Shown: positions 52,120 through 61,194, numbered from the stretch's first letter. The stretch is DNA of 64,000 nt from RBG-13-51-18 sp050014095 (GCA_050014095.1 JBEKDZ010000002.1:293023-357022), one strand, 5' to 3'. Made by a program: numbers and translations. The notes: generated by a model not told the origin, from the letters alone.

Positions 52120-52420
52120 AAAATCTCCCTTAATCCCTTCAGGGAGAACCTTTCAAGGTGAACCTTCAGGGTGAACCCTCTTTTGCAAAGAGGGACAAAC
52201 GTTAAGCTTGAAATGATGATTGAAGAAGTAAATGACATCGTCCCCCTTTGAAAAAGGGGGACAAAAGGGGGATTTTGAGATACGGATTCTTCGGCAAGCT
52301 CAGAATGACCGGAGTAGGGGGGTAAAGGGGTAGTTAAATCAGGCAGTTCTTAAGAGGGGCGCTAGCCCCTCTTCCTATTCCTCCCCCTTCCTTTGGCAAA
52401 GGAAGGGGGCAGGGTGATGG
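52120..52420. repeat. Repeat-filled gap: three repeat families
   Basis: The 452-base gap 52030-52481 has no gene. 52120-52276 is an AAAATCTCCC..GGGGGATTTT copy with an internal CAGGGAGAACCTTTCAAGG / GAACCTTCAGGGTGAACC tract. Then come GGATTCTTCGGCAAGCTCAG (about 52283-52312), GAGGGGCGCTAGCCCCTC (about 52355-52372) and CCCCCTTCCTTTGGCAAAGG (about 52383-52402), each a hairpin type seen elsewhere. Confidence 0.8.
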
Positions 52421-52458
52421 ATTTCGAGTACCTACAATATCCTTTTATTGACTCAATA

Positions 52459-52467
52459 TGGTATGAT
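52459..52467 (+). promoter_or_regulatory. Extended -10 promoter of glycosyltransferase fusion gene
   Basis: TGGTATGAT, ending 14 nt before the ATG at 52482; a very short leader with no clear ribosome-binding site. Confidence 0.5.
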
Positions 52468-52481
52468 TAACTGGTAGTAAT

Positions 52482-53945
52482 ATGAAAATTAGTATTATCG
52501 TACCAGCGCGGAACGAAGAGAAATACATCGCTGATTGTCTACGGTCGCTAAAGGACCAGACCTACCAGGGCGATTACGAAATCGTGGTCGTGGATAACTG
52601 CAGCACCGATAGAACGGCAGAAATCGCCCGCAGCCTCGGTGTTAAGGTTATCAAAGCCAATAAAGAAAAGAACGTTTTTTACGCCCGCCAGGTAGGCGCC
52701 GATGCCACCAAAGGAGATATCATCGTCCAGGCGGATGGCGATACGCTTTACCCCCGCCGCTGGCTGCAAAAAATCGCCGAAAAGCTTGAAGCCCATCCGG
52801 AAGCCGTCGCTCTTTCCGGTCGGTTTCTCTACCGCGAGAAGTTCACCTGGGCATTCGTCGAGCTTAATGCCCGCAACCTCATGAACAAGATATCGATGGC
52901 ACTTTTCAGCAGGCCCTTCCTGGTCTGCGGCGCCACCTTCGCCTTCCGTCGTGAGGCATTTATCAGGGTGGGGGGCTATAGAAATATACCCTACTCCGCC
53001 GACCAACACGGCATCACCACCAAATTTCGCAAGCTGGGCAAGGTCCTATACGATAGCCAAATCTATGTGCTTACCTCCGCCCGCAGTGTCCGCCAGCCCT
53101 GCTTTATCCTGCTCATGGCCGTTATCAGCAACCTGGCGCGCCTGATGCTGGACTTCAGTTTAAATCTGATAACCCCCAAGCCTCACGCCGTCGGAATGAG
53201 CATGCGCCGGCGACTGGCGTTTGGATTTTCCGCGATGTTGGCGTTTTTCATTGCTTTTTCCGCCTATGGCTATTTCTCGCCGATATCGCCGGTCTTCGGC
53301 AAGGTCTACTATAAAGGCAACTCATCAGATCAAGTGGTCGCCCTCACCTTTGATGACGGACCGAACGGACAATATACCACTCAAATCCTGGATATTCTAA
53401 AAAAATATAATATCGATGCCACCTTTTTCTGTATCGGTGAGAACGTGAAACTTTACCCCGATATCGCCAAGGAAATTCTGGACGAAGGCAGTGTCATCGG
53501 CAACCATTCCAATACCCACGATGCCAACCATGCCTTGAGCACCTACGGTGAACGCGACTTGGAAACAGCCGAGCAAAATATCCACGATGTTACCGGTGTT
53601 TGGCCCCACCTCTATCGTCCCCCGCATGGCAAGAAGACCCCCTGGGAGCTCGACTGTGTTAAGGAAAATAAACTAATCGAGATTACCTGGAGCGTTGAGG
53701 TCGATGACCAGGTTGGACTGGATGGCGTCAACAATTTCGTCAATAAAGTAGTTAATAAAACTCGTGCGGGGAGCATCATCCTGCTGCACGATGGCTATGG
53801 AACCGAACACAATGATATACACGCCGATAAAAGCTTTACCGTCCAGGCGCTGCCCTTGATTATCGAGCAGCTTCTGGCTAAAGGTTATCACTTCGTTACC
53901 GTCCCGGTACTGCTGCATGTCCCGGCCTACAACGAGTCCGATTGA
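52482..53945 (+). CDS. GT2 glycosyltransferase fused to a NodB-type polysaccharide deacetylase
   Basis: A 487-residue fusion. Residues 1-235 are a family 2 glycosyltransferase (KISIIVPARNEEKYIADCL, VVVDNCSTDRTAEIA, and the DxD in QADGDTLYP). One transmembrane segment follows at about 245-270 (FGFSAMLAFFIAFSAYGYF). Residues about 285-480 are a NodB deacetylase: VALTFDDGPN (catalytic Asp pair) and GNHSNTHD (metal histidines), plus RPPHGKKTP. This order puts the transferase in the cytoplasm and the deacetylase outside, so the protein could add sugars and deacetylate a surface glycan across the membrane. The next gene overlaps by one base. Confidence 0.9.
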   Translation: MKISIIVPARNEEKYIADCLRSLKDQTYQGDYEIVVVDNCSTDRTAEIARSLGVKVIKANKEKNVFYARQVGADATKGDIIVQADGDTLYPRRWLQKIAEKLEAHPEAVALSGRFLYREKFTWAFVELNARNLMNKISMALFSRPFLVCGATFAFRREAFIRVGGYRNIPYSADQHGITTKFRKLGKVLYDSQIYVLTSARSVRQPCFILLMAVISNLARLMLDFSLNLITPKPHAVGMSMRRRLAFGFSAMLAFFIAFSAYGYFSPISPVFGKVYYKGNSSDQVVALTFDDGPNGQYTTQILDILKKYNIDATFFCIGENVKLYPDIAKEILDEGSVIGNHSNTHDANHALSTYGERDLETAEQNIHDVTGVWPHLYRPPHGKKTPWELDCVKENKLIEITWSVEVDDQVGLDGVNNFVNKVVNKTRAGSIILLHDGYGTEHNDIHADKSFTVQALPLIIEQLLAKGYHFVTVPVLLHVPAYNESD

Positions 53946-54619
53946 TGGATTGGCTTCAAAGTTTTTTACAAAGTATCGTTGATTTTACCGCCACTCTAGA
54001 CCCCCGGATGGCTCTTCTGCTGCTGGTCATTTGCACCATCGGCGAAGCGGGTCTGACCATTCCCCTGCTGCTGGAGTTCCTCTGGCTGAACGTGGGCATC
54101 AACCTCGGTAATGGGCAACTATCCTTTTGGCACATGCTGGGACTCTGGTGCTCCGCCCAGGTCGGCCGGCAGATTGGCGCGATAGTGCTCTACCGCGTCG
54201 GACGTTTCGGTATGCCGGCGCTGACGGCGTTCTATCACAAGATACACCTGGACCGGCTTTTCGATAGACTGATGTCCAAGGCCGGCGCAGTGAAAAACAT
54301 CAACCTCACTTCGCCTTTTTCCATCGCCTTCGCCAGGCTGGTGGGCATGAGGATTCCCATGACGCTGGTGCTGGCGGCGAAGAAGAAGCCGTGGATGCTG
54401 GCGGCAGGCGTGACTATTGCCAGCGTAATTTTCGACGGTTTGTTCATCTTTATTGGCTCGGTTTTCGGGATGACTATCGAGGATATCAAACATTTCAATC
54501 CTCTTTATACCGTGGGGATTACCTTAAGTATTCTGGCGGTTATCTATCTGGTAAATTTTATCGTGAGATTTATCATCAAGCGTCGGCAGGCACATCAACC
54601 AGCTAACGATGAAGGATAA
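53945..54619 (+). CDS. VTT/DedA-like membrane protein
   Basis: A 224-residue protein with about five hydrophobic segments. The region SAQVGRQIGAIVLYRVGRFG and, later, FARLVGMRIPMTLVLAA resembles the VTT (SNARE-associated, DedA-like) fold, whose members include lipid-carrier flippases. Its start overlaps the stop of the fusion gene (TGATG), so the two are coupled. A role in recycling or moving the lipid carrier for the upstream glycosyltransferase would fit, but is inferred. Confidence 0.7.
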   Translation: MDWLQSFLQSIVDFTATLDPRMALLLLVICTIGEAGLTIPLLLEFLWLNVGINLGNGQLSFWHMLGLWCSAQVGRQIGAIVLYRVGRFGMPALTAFYHKIHLDRLFDRLMSKAGAVKNINLTSPFSIAFARLVGMRIPMTLVLAAKKKPWMLAAGVTIASVIFDGLFIFIGSVFGMTIEDIKHFNPLYTVGITLSILAVIYLVNFIVRFIIKRRQAHQPANDEG

Positions 54620-54622
54620 CAT

Positions 54623-55195
54623 CTAGGTCGTAAAATCTTCCGGCACGAGCGAATGCATGACGGCATCATACGCCTTGCCACTTATAGCCAGGCGGTTCCT
54701 TAATACGCCCTCGCGCTTGGCGCCCGCCTTAGCCGCCGCCCGCAGACTGCGCTCATTACCAACCGCAACCACAATCTCGATGCGGTTAAGCTTCAGCACA
54801 TCGAAACCCCACTTAGCCAGCAGCCTCGTGGCGGCAGGAGCCATACCCTGCCCCATCCTACTGGTCCTCACCCAATAGCCGAGGTTGGCATGCCGGTGCA
54901 TTTTTACGATTTCACTCAGTCCGCAACCGCCGATTAGCGTGCCGTCTTTAGCGTCGAATATGGCAAAATCGTAGATGGTACCCTTTTTCCAGTTAGCTGG
55001 TGCCTTTTTTATCCAGTCCTTACTCTCTTTGATGGCATAGTTTTCATGGGCGAAGGGCAACCAGGGCCCCATTTCCTTAATAGATTCACGCACCGCCTGA
55101 AATAGACTATTCACATCGTTCATGCGGTAGGGTCGCAGGAGGATTTTGCCGTCGGTCAACTCAACTTTATTGCGGTCTGGTTTAATATCGTTCAT
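54623..55195 (-). CDS. GNAT acetyltransferase, RimJ/RimL type
   Basis: A 190-residue GNAT protein. LRPYRMNDVNSLFQAV, IGGCGLSEIVKMHRHANLGYWV and RMGQGMAPAATRLLAKWGF (acetyl-CoA loop) match ribosomal-protein alanine acetyltransferases. It may acetylate a protein N-terminus or a small molecule. The ATG at 55195 is chosen because a TATAAT box ends 9 nt before it; the ATG at 55204 is too close to that box to be transcribed. Confidence 0.85.
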   Translation of the reverse strand: MNDIKPDRNKVELTDGKILLRPYRMNDVNSLFQAVRESIKEMGPWLPFAHENYAIKESKDWIKKAPANWKKGTIYDFAIFDAKDGTLIGGCGLSEIVKMHRHANLGYWVRTSRMGQGMAPAATRLLAKWGFDVLKLNRIEIVVAVGNERSLRAAAKAGAKREGVLRNRLAISGKAYDAVMHSLVPEDFTT

Positions 55196-55204
55196 ATGCC
55201 ACAT

Positions 55205-55231
55205 ATTATATTTAGCGGCTCAAGGTGTCAA
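55205..55231 (-). promoter_or_regulatory. Promoter of GNAT gene, leaderless type
   Basis: TTGACA (55231-55226), a short 15-nt spacer and TATAAT (55210-55205), with 9 nt to the ATG at 55195. Confidence 0.6.
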
Positions 55232-55235
55232 CATC

Positions 55236-55320
55236 AATTAAGATTCCCGATTAGGCCGGGAATGACAATGACTTAGGAGCAAAATCCCTCTCCTGTCTCC
55301 CTTTTTGCAAAGGGAGAAGC
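55236..55320. repeat. Partial palindromic repeats
   Basis: GATTCCCGATTAGGCCGGGAATGAC, then a half copy of the AAAATCCCTCTC element with CTCCCTTTTTGCAAAGGGAG. Confidence 0.7.
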
Positions 55321-55409
55321 TATAAACCTAAACTTGAATTGCCCCCTGCTTTAATGCTAAAGTTTAGTTAATGCGGCAAAATCCACCAACAAACTTAAAA
55401 TCAGTGGGT

Positions 55410-55443
55410 AGCTATCTCCGCTTATGGCGGGGGTGGCTTTTTT
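55410..55443 (+). terminator. Leader hairpin with T-run: candidate attenuator
   Basis: AGCTATCTCCGC (55410-55421) can pair fully, counting G-U, with GCGGGGGTGGCT (55427-55438), and is followed by five more Ts. The 12-bp stem and T-run look like an intrinsic terminator, yet it ends just before the start codon of the downstream gene on the same strand. CCACC at 55383-55387 could pair with GGTGG of the stem and undo it. A likely -10 box (TGCTAAAGT) is near 55357. Confidence 0.55.
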
Positions 55444-55444
55444 C

Positions 55445-57664
55445 ATGCCTATGACTGATAAGATAAACCTGACCATCGACGGAACCCAAGTTGAAGTTGA
55501 AAATGGCGTCACGGTGCTCCAGGCGGTGCAAAGCGCCGGAATCTATATCCCCACCCTCTGCTACCACCCCGATTTGCAGCCCTACGGCGGCTGCCGCCTC
55601 TGCATTGTAGAGATAGAAAACATGCGCGGCCTGCCCACCGCCTGCACCACGCCCGCGACTAATGGCATGAAGGTAACTACCAAGTCGCCACAGCTGCAGG
55701 AGCTTCGGAAAGCATTCCTAGAGCTTATACTGACCGAGCACCCTAACGCCTGCCTCACCTGCCACCGCCGGGAGCGCTGTAAACCTAACGATATCTGTTT
55801 ACGCGAGGTCGCGGTTAGCGAGCGGTGTGTGAGCTGTCCCAACAACCACCAGTGTGAACTCCAGGATTTGGTGGACTATATCGGCATCGGGGATGAGCTG
55901 ACGCTGCCGTATCGCTATAAGAATTTGCCCGTTGATTTCGCGCGGGAGCCGCTCATCCAGCGCGACTATAATTTATGTATCCTCTGCGGACGCTGTGTGC
56001 AGATATGCCAGGATGTAAGGGGCATCGGCGCTATTGGCTTCGCCAAGCATGGCTATGATACTGTGGTCGGTACGCCTTACGACCGGCCTCTACAGGACTC
56101 CAACTGCCGTTTTTGCGGCGCTTGCGTCGAGGTCTGCCCCACCGGCGCGCTGATGGATAGCGAGGCTGCCTTCAAGCCGGATAAGGACTGGCAAGAGGTG
56201 GCAGTGCCCTGCCAGCACGCCTGCCCGGCCGGCATCAATGTTCCACTCTATGTCTACCTCGCAGGACAGGGCAAATACCAGGAATCGTTAGCGATTGTAC
56301 GTGAAAAAGTGCCTTTCCCAGGGGTATTAGGACGCGTCTGCATTCACCCCTGCGAGGAAGCTTGCCGCCGCAGCGCGCTAAACTTCCCCATTTCCATCAA
56401 GTTTTTAAAACGCTTCGTGGCTGACCGCGACGAAGGCCTCTGGAAACGCCATGCCACCAAGCTACCCCCCACCGGCAAGAAGGTCGCCATCGTGGGGTCG
56501 GGACCGGCGGGGCTTACAGCCGGTTACTATTTAGCCAAAGCCGGCCATACCGTGACAATCTTCGAACAACTGCCTAAAGCCGGCGGTATGATGCGCGTGG
56601 GCATTCCCGATTACCGCCTCCCGCCCCAGGTGCTCGACGGCGAAATTGACATTATTAAAAAAGCCGGTGTAGATATAAAATTGAACACTAAAGTGGAAAC
56701 CATCGATAGCCTATTCGATAAAGGTTACCACGCTGTATTTGTAGCCACAGGGGCACATCGAGGCCAAACACTCGGCGTTGCAGGCGAAAACCTGCCCGGC
56801 GTCTATGACGGCGCTTCATTTTTAAGAAACATCAACCTGGGCAAAAAGGTCGATGTGGGGAAAAAGGTGGCGGTTATCGGCGGCGGTAATACAGCCATTG
56901 ATAGCGCCCGCGTGGCTCTGCGGCTTGGCGCCAAAGAGGTTCATATCATCTACCGGCGTACGCGCGCAGAAATGCCTGCCAGCCCTGAAGAAGTGGAGGC
57001 GACGCTGGAGGAGAAGATACAGATTGACTTCCTCACCGGGCATGTGAAAGTGAGCCAGAAAAACGGAAAACTGATATTAACCTGCAACCGCATGGAGCTC
57101 GGCGAACCTGACGCCAGCGGACGCCGACGGCCGGTGCCGATAAAGGGTAGCGAATACGATGTTGAATACGACGTTATTATCGGGGCTATCGGGCAGGTGC
57201 CGGAAATACCTGCCGGTTTCAATATCAAGACCGCACGTAACAGCACTATCCAGGCTGATAGTAAAACCTTGGTGACCAGCCGCAAAGGGGTCTGGGCGGG
57301 TGGCGATGCCGTCACCGGTCCTGCCTCCGTTATCGGAGCGATTGCGGCGGGGCGAACGGCGGCAAGCTCCATCGATAAGTACCTGGGTGGCAGCGGCAAT
57401 ATCGAAGAAGTACTAACCAAAGAAAGAAAGATAGGTCTCTGCGCCGGTATTACCGCGGAGGACTTCCCCAAGCAGGCACGCGTTACAATGCCCCACCTAC
57501 CCGCTAAAAAGGTGGTCAACAACTTCACCGAGGTGGAAACCGGACTAAACGAGGGCGGAGCTATCGCCGAAGGGAACCGCTGCTTCCAGTGCGGTTTCCG
57601 CAGTCAGATAACCCCGGCGCCGCGACCGCCGGAAAAAGCCAGAAAAACGGACGTCCCCGTTTAG
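55445..57664 (+). CDS. NAD(P)-dependent iron-sulfur flavoprotein (2Fe-2S + ferredoxins + GltD-like)
   Basis: A protein of about 739 residues with four parts. Residues 1-90: [2Fe-2S] domain (CYHPDLQPYGGCRLC and CTTPA). Then a HxxxCxxC-type segment (HPNACLTCHRRERC) as in NuoG, and two [4Fe-4S] motifs (CILCGRCVQICQ and CRFCGACVEVCP). From about 250 a GltD-like domain with CPAGINVPLYV, FAD site VAIVGSGPAGLTAGYYLAK and NAD(P) site VAVIGGGNTAIDSARVALR. It likely moves electrons between NAD(P)H and ferredoxin or a partner enzyme such as formate dehydrogenase. I set the start at the ATG at 55445; the ATG at 55424 lies in a hairpin loop, and 55451 is also possible. Confidence 0.88.
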   Translation: MPMTDKINLTIDGTQVEVENGVTVLQAVQSAGIYIPTLCYHPDLQPYGGCRLCIVEIENMRGLPTACTTPATNGMKVTTKSPQLQELRKAFLELILTEHPNACLTCHRRERCKPNDICLREVAVSERCVSCPNNHQCELQDLVDYIGIGDELTLPYRYKNLPVDFAREPLIQRDYNLCILCGRCVQICQDVRGIGAIGFAKHGYDTVVGTPYDRPLQDSNCRFCGACVEVCPTGALMDSEAAFKPDKDWQEVAVPCQHACPAGINVPLYVYLAGQGKYQESLAIVREKVPFPGVLGRVCIHPCEEACRRSALNFPISIKFLKRFVADRDEGLWKRHATKLPPTGKKVAIVGSGPAGLTAGYYLAKAGHTVTIFEQLPKAGGMMRVGIPDYRLPPQVLDGEIDIIKKAGVDIKLNTKVETIDSLFDKGYHAVFVATGAHRGQTLGVAGENLPGVYDGASFLRNINLGKKVDVGKKVAVIGGGNTAIDSARVALRLGAKEVHIIYRRTRAEMPASPEEVEATLEEKIQIDFLTGHVKVSQKNGKLILTCNRMELGEPDASGRRRPVPIKGSEYDVEYDVIIGAIGQVPEIPAGFNIKTARNSTIQADSKTLVTSRKGVWAGGDAVTGPASVIGAIAAGRTAASSIDKYLGGSGNIEEVLTKERKIGLCAGITAEDFPKQARVTMPHLPAKKVVNNFTEVETGLNEGGAIAEGNRCFQCGFRSQITPAPRPPEKARKTDVPV

Positions 57665-57737
57665 TTTTCCTCCCACAATTAAAGTCCATTTTATTTCTAA
57701 AGCAATATCCTGCATTTGAAACGGAATAGAAAACAAT

Positions 57738-59138
57738 ATGACCAGCTATACGGACGCCAGAGTAAATAAAAACATCATCCTCGTTATTTCTACGACGACG
57801 GCTTTTATCCTGCCATTCTTATTAGCCGGTGTGAATGTCGCCCTACCGACCATGGCACGAGACCTCAACATGGAGGCGGTGGTGATGAGCTGGGTCAGCA
57901 CTTCCTATTTCCTGGCAATAGCCGTCGTCCAGGTGCCGTTCGGACGTCTTTCCGATATCCTGGGGCGGCGCAGGCTGTTCATCCTGGGACTGATAGTGTC
58001 TACAGCAGCTTCTTTTTTAGGGGGCTACGCTAACTCTGTACCGCTGCTGATTATCAGCCGAGTACTACAGGGACTTGGCTCGGGTATAACTTTTAATAAC
58101 AGTGTGGCGATTCTCACTTCGGTCTTTCCATCACAGGAAAGAGCCAAAGCCCTCGGCATCAGCCAGGCGGGTACATACTTAGGCTTATCACTGGGGCCGC
58201 TTATCGGCGGGGTGATGACCGAGTACCTCGGCTGGCAGAGCATTTTCTTCTTGAGCGGAGGATTAGGCATTATCCTGGTATTGCTTGTTTTCTGGGGACT
58301 GAAAGCCGAGTGGATTGAAGCCAGGGGAGAGAAGTTCGATCTCGTTGGCTCTATTGCTTACGGCATCTCGATTGCTTTATTCATGTATGGCTTTTCTAAT
58401 CTACCAACGACCATCGATATCATAATTTTTGCGGCTGGAGTGCTGGGGCTGGTCTTTTTCTTCTGGTGGGAGCTTAGAGCGCCGAGCCCGATTTTAAACC
58501 TGACTCTTTTCCGCAAGAACCAGGCTTTTATGTTTTCCAACCTGGCGGCGCTGATTACTTATATTTCGACATACGCGATTACTTTCCTATTGAGTTTATA
58601 TCTACAATACATTAAAGGCTATACCGCCGAGACCGCCGGGCTGGTGCTGATTGCATCATCGGTATTGATGACCATCTTTACACTATCTACCGGTTTCATC
58701 TCACCGAAAATGGCGCCGCGGCTGGTGGCGACGGCAGGCATGGCACTGAACTGCGCCGCGCTGGTAATGCTTATTTTCCTGGGCGATACCACGCCTATCT
58801 GGTATATCGTTATCGCCCTGGGCGTTTATGGCACGGGCATTGGACTGTTCGTCTCGCCGAACACCAACGTCATCATGAGCTCGGTGGCAAACAAGGTACT
58901 GGGGGTAGCTTCCGGTATATTAGGAACGATGCGCACCGCCGGCATGATGTTAAGCATGGGTATCACGATGATACTATTCTCCCTGTACATCGGCGACGCG
59001 GAAATAACCTCGGTCAACTACCCGCAGTTTCTGACTAGCGTGAGGGTAGGGTTTATCGTGTTTTCAGCTCTCGGTTTCGGCGGGGTCATTGCCCAAATGA
59101 TAGCGCGGCGTACCGACCAAAAGCGGGTCTTACCGTAA
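57738..59138 (+). CDS. MFS transporter, DHA2-like (14 TM)
   Basis: A 466-residue major facilitator with about 14 helices. VNVALPTMARDL in helix 1 and FGRLSDILGRRRLF (motif A) mark the drug:H+ antiporter-2 group; LGISQAGTYLGLSLGPLIGG is motif C of antiporters. It probably exports drugs or other toxic compounds. No regulator is adjacent. Confidence 0.92.
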   Translation: MTSYTDARVNKNIILVISTTTAFILPFLLAGVNVALPTMARDLNMEAVVMSWVSTSYFLAIAVVQVPFGRLSDILGRRRLFILGLIVSTAASFLGGYANSVPLLIISRVLQGLGSGITFNNSVAILTSVFPSQERAKALGISQAGTYLGLSLGPLIGGVMTEYLGWQSIFFLSGGLGIILVLLVFWGLKAEWIEARGEKFDLVGSIAYGISIALFMYGFSNLPTTIDIIIFAAGVLGLVFFFWWELRAPSPILNLTLFRKNQAFMFSNLAALITYISTYAITFLLSLYLQYIKGYTAETAGLVLIASSVLMTIFTLSTGFISPKMAPRLVATAGMALNCAALVMLIFLGDTTPIWYIVIALGVYGTGIGLFVSPNTNVIMSSVANKVLGVASGILGTMRTAGMMLSMGITMILFSLYIGDAEITSVNYPQFLTSVRVGFIVFSALGFGGVIAQMIARRTDQKRVLP

Positions 59139-59209
59139 CAACCTACTCCGTCCCCTTACCAGGCAACGTAAAAAATACTTAGTCCACCGCTCGTTTATAC
59201 CCGAATCCA

Positions 59210-59218
59210 TGCTACAAT
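59210..59218 (+). promoter_or_regulatory. Extended -10 promoter of antiporter gene
   Basis: TGCTACAAT; leader of about 26 nt with CAGGAG before the GTG at 59251. Confidence 0.5.
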
Positions 59219-59250
59219 AGCACAGACACTATAGCTAACAGGAGTATATA

Positions 59251-60963
59251 GTGCAAGGTCTGGGCATCGGGCTTGACCTGCTTATCGTGCTGGTAACGGC
59301 TGTCGCCGGCGGCATGCTGGCACGCTGGCTACGGCTGCCAGTTATCCTGGGCTATTTAGCTGGCGGCATCGTCGTTGGTCCCTTCGGACTGGGGCTGGTA
59401 CACGATTCCGATACAATTAACTCGCTGGCGAATGTCGGCGTAGTGCTGCTCCTCTTCGCTATCGGTCTAGAATTCTCGCTCAAAGAGCTGCTCAAGCTGA
59501 GGAAGGTCTCCATCCTAGGTGGTATTGCCCAAATAGTACTCACGGCGATTGTAGGTTTCGGTCTGGGTAGGATGGTGGGGCTAGGAATAACCGGTTCGAT
59601 ATTCTTCGGATTCATTATCTCTTTGAGCAGCACCATGGTAGTCTTGAAGCTCCTGACGGACAGGGGCGAAATCGATACGACACACGGGCGGGTGATGTTG
59701 GGCATCTTACTGGTGCAGGATTTGAGCGTCGTGCCGATGATGGTGGCGATGCCGGCCGTGACGGGGGAGCTGGGAGGACTATGGGCTGCCTTGGGTATAA
59801 CCTTCGGCAAGGCGGTAGGGTTCATCGTCGTGATGCTGGCGCTGGGCTACTGGTTCATGCCGTGGGTGCTGAAACGGGTGGCGGGGCAACGTACACGTGA
59901 GCTTTTTCTACTGACCGTTATCGTGCTATGTCTGGCAGCGGCTTTCGGCACCTATTACGTGGGGCTTTCGGCGGCTTTCGGGGCTTTTACGGCGGGGCTG
60001 CTTATAAGCGAGTCCAGTTATGCGCGGCAGGCTTTTGCCGATATCCTTCCCCTGCGTGATACGTTCGCCGCTTTGTTTTTCGTGTCTCTGGGACTTATCG
60101 CCGACCGCCAGTATATTTTCAGTCACGTGAGTGAAATCGCTATCGTGGTGGTAGTAGTCATACTGGTCAAGTTCGTTATCAGCTCGTCAATAACGCGGTT
60201 TTTCAGCTACGGCCACAAGGCGGTGCTGATGGTGGGGACGGGACTGATAAGCATTGGGGAGTTCAGCTTTATCCTGGCGCTGATGGGCAAAGACGCCGGT
60301 ATCTTTTCCATCGATTTTTATTACCTAATTATTGCCGCGGCGATTATCACAATTTTTATCACGCCCTTTGTGTTCAGTCTCAACTCTTTCCTCTACCGCT
60401 GGATGAGCCAGAAACAGTGGTTCTCGCAGCGGCTGACCCGCACCGACCCGGAACTACACACGCAGGCGCTGGAGCTATCACACCATGCCGTAATTTGCGG
60501 CTATGGGCAGGTAGGCCGGCGCATCGCCGAAGTGCTGGAAAAACAACATCTCTCTTACCTGGTCATCGAGCTGGACCCTAATGCTATTGCCGAGCTGCGG
60601 GCGCAAGGGGTACCATGTATTTACGGGGATGCGAGCAATCCGGAAATCCTGAAACATGCGGGACTGAATAAAGCTCGAGTTTTACTTTGCACGATACCTG
60701 ATTACGTAGCAGCAGAGCTAACCGTCCGCAACGCTTTAAAGATAAACTCCAGGCTGGATATCGTGGCGCGCGTACATCGCGACATCGATGGCGAAATGCT
60801 TAAGGATGCCGGCGTAACAGAGCTGGTTTTGCCCTTCTTCGAGGGGAGCCTTGAGATGATACGGCATACCCTGCACCGCTTCGGCATGAGCAGTACAGAG
60901 ATACAGTATATATTAAACAAACTGCGCGAGGACCAGACGGAGAAGAAGAGAGGGGAGGAATAG
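59251..60963 (+). CDS. CPA2 cation/proton antiporter with TrkA-N domain (Kef-like)
   Basis: A 570-residue antiporter. The first 390 residues form about 12 helices with VILGYLAGGIVVGPFGLGLV and SLSSTMVVLKLL; from about residue 410 a RCK/TrkA-N domain binds NAD(H) (HAVICGYGQVGRRIAEVL, GDASNPEILKHAG). It exchanges K+ or Na+ for protons and is regulated by nucleotide binding. GTG start with GGAG. Confidence 0.92.
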   Translation: MQGLGIGLDLLIVLVTAVAGGMLARWLRLPVILGYLAGGIVVGPFGLGLVHDSDTINSLANVGVVLLLFAIGLEFSLKELLKLRKVSILGGIAQIVLTAIVGFGLGRMVGLGITGSIFFGFIISLSSTMVVLKLLTDRGEIDTTHGRVMLGILLVQDLSVVPMMVAMPAVTGELGGLWAALGITFGKAVGFIVVMLALGYWFMPWVLKRVAGQRTRELFLLTVIVLCLAAAFGTYYVGLSAAFGAFTAGLLISESSYARQAFADILPLRDTFAALFFVSLGLIADRQYIFSHVSEIAIVVVVVILVKFVISSSITRFFSYGHKAVLMVGTGLISIGEFSFILALMGKDAGIFSIDFYYLIIAAAIITIFITPFVFSLNSFLYRWMSQKQWFSQRLTRTDPELHTQALELSHHAVICGYGQVGRRIAEVLEKQHLSYLVIELDPNAIAELRAQGVPCIYGDASNPEILKHAGLNKARVLLCTIPDYVAAELTVRNALKINSRLDIVARVHRDIDGEMLKDAGVTELVLPFFEGSLEMIRHTLHRFGMSSTEIQYILNKLREDQTEKKRGEE

Positions 60964-61010
60964 ATTTAAGTTTTTCCCTGTTGTATACTTGGTGTTGAGG
61001 AGACTATATC

Positions 61011-61178
61011 ATGGAACAGACTTTTGAAGCTAACATAGAAAAGTGCGATAAGTGGTATATAGGCTGGGTGGAGGCAGTCCCTGGGGCTTTCAGTCAGGGG
61101 AGGACGATTAGAGAAGTGTAGGAAAATCTTAAAGAAGCGGTGCAGCTGATACTGGAAAGCCAGCGGGAAAAAACTTAG
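61011..61178 (+). pseudogene. HicB-like antitoxin, broken by an in-frame TAG
   Basis: MEQTFEANIEKCDKWYIGWV then EAVPGAFSQGRTIREV followed by TAG at 61119-61121, then ENLKEAVQLILESQREK and TAG. Together this reads as a complete small HicB domain (W..EAVPGAFSQGRT..E...NLKEA) with one nonsense codon. A TATACT box at 60984-60989 and a GAGGAG site precede it. No hicA partner is next to it. It is either a dead antitoxin or a base error. Confidence 0.7.
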
Positions 61179-61194
61179 AAATATTTCCCTTATG

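Noticed and set aside
55424..55444. ATG at 55424 as start of the iron-sulfur flavoprotein
   Set aside because: It lies within the loop and stem of the terminator-like hairpin, and the encoded residues are outside the conserved domain.
61119..61121. TAG in hicB as pyrrolysine or programmed readthrough
   Set aside because: There is no supporting motif or structure, and HicB proteins do not use pyrrolysine; a nonsense mutation or base error is simpler.
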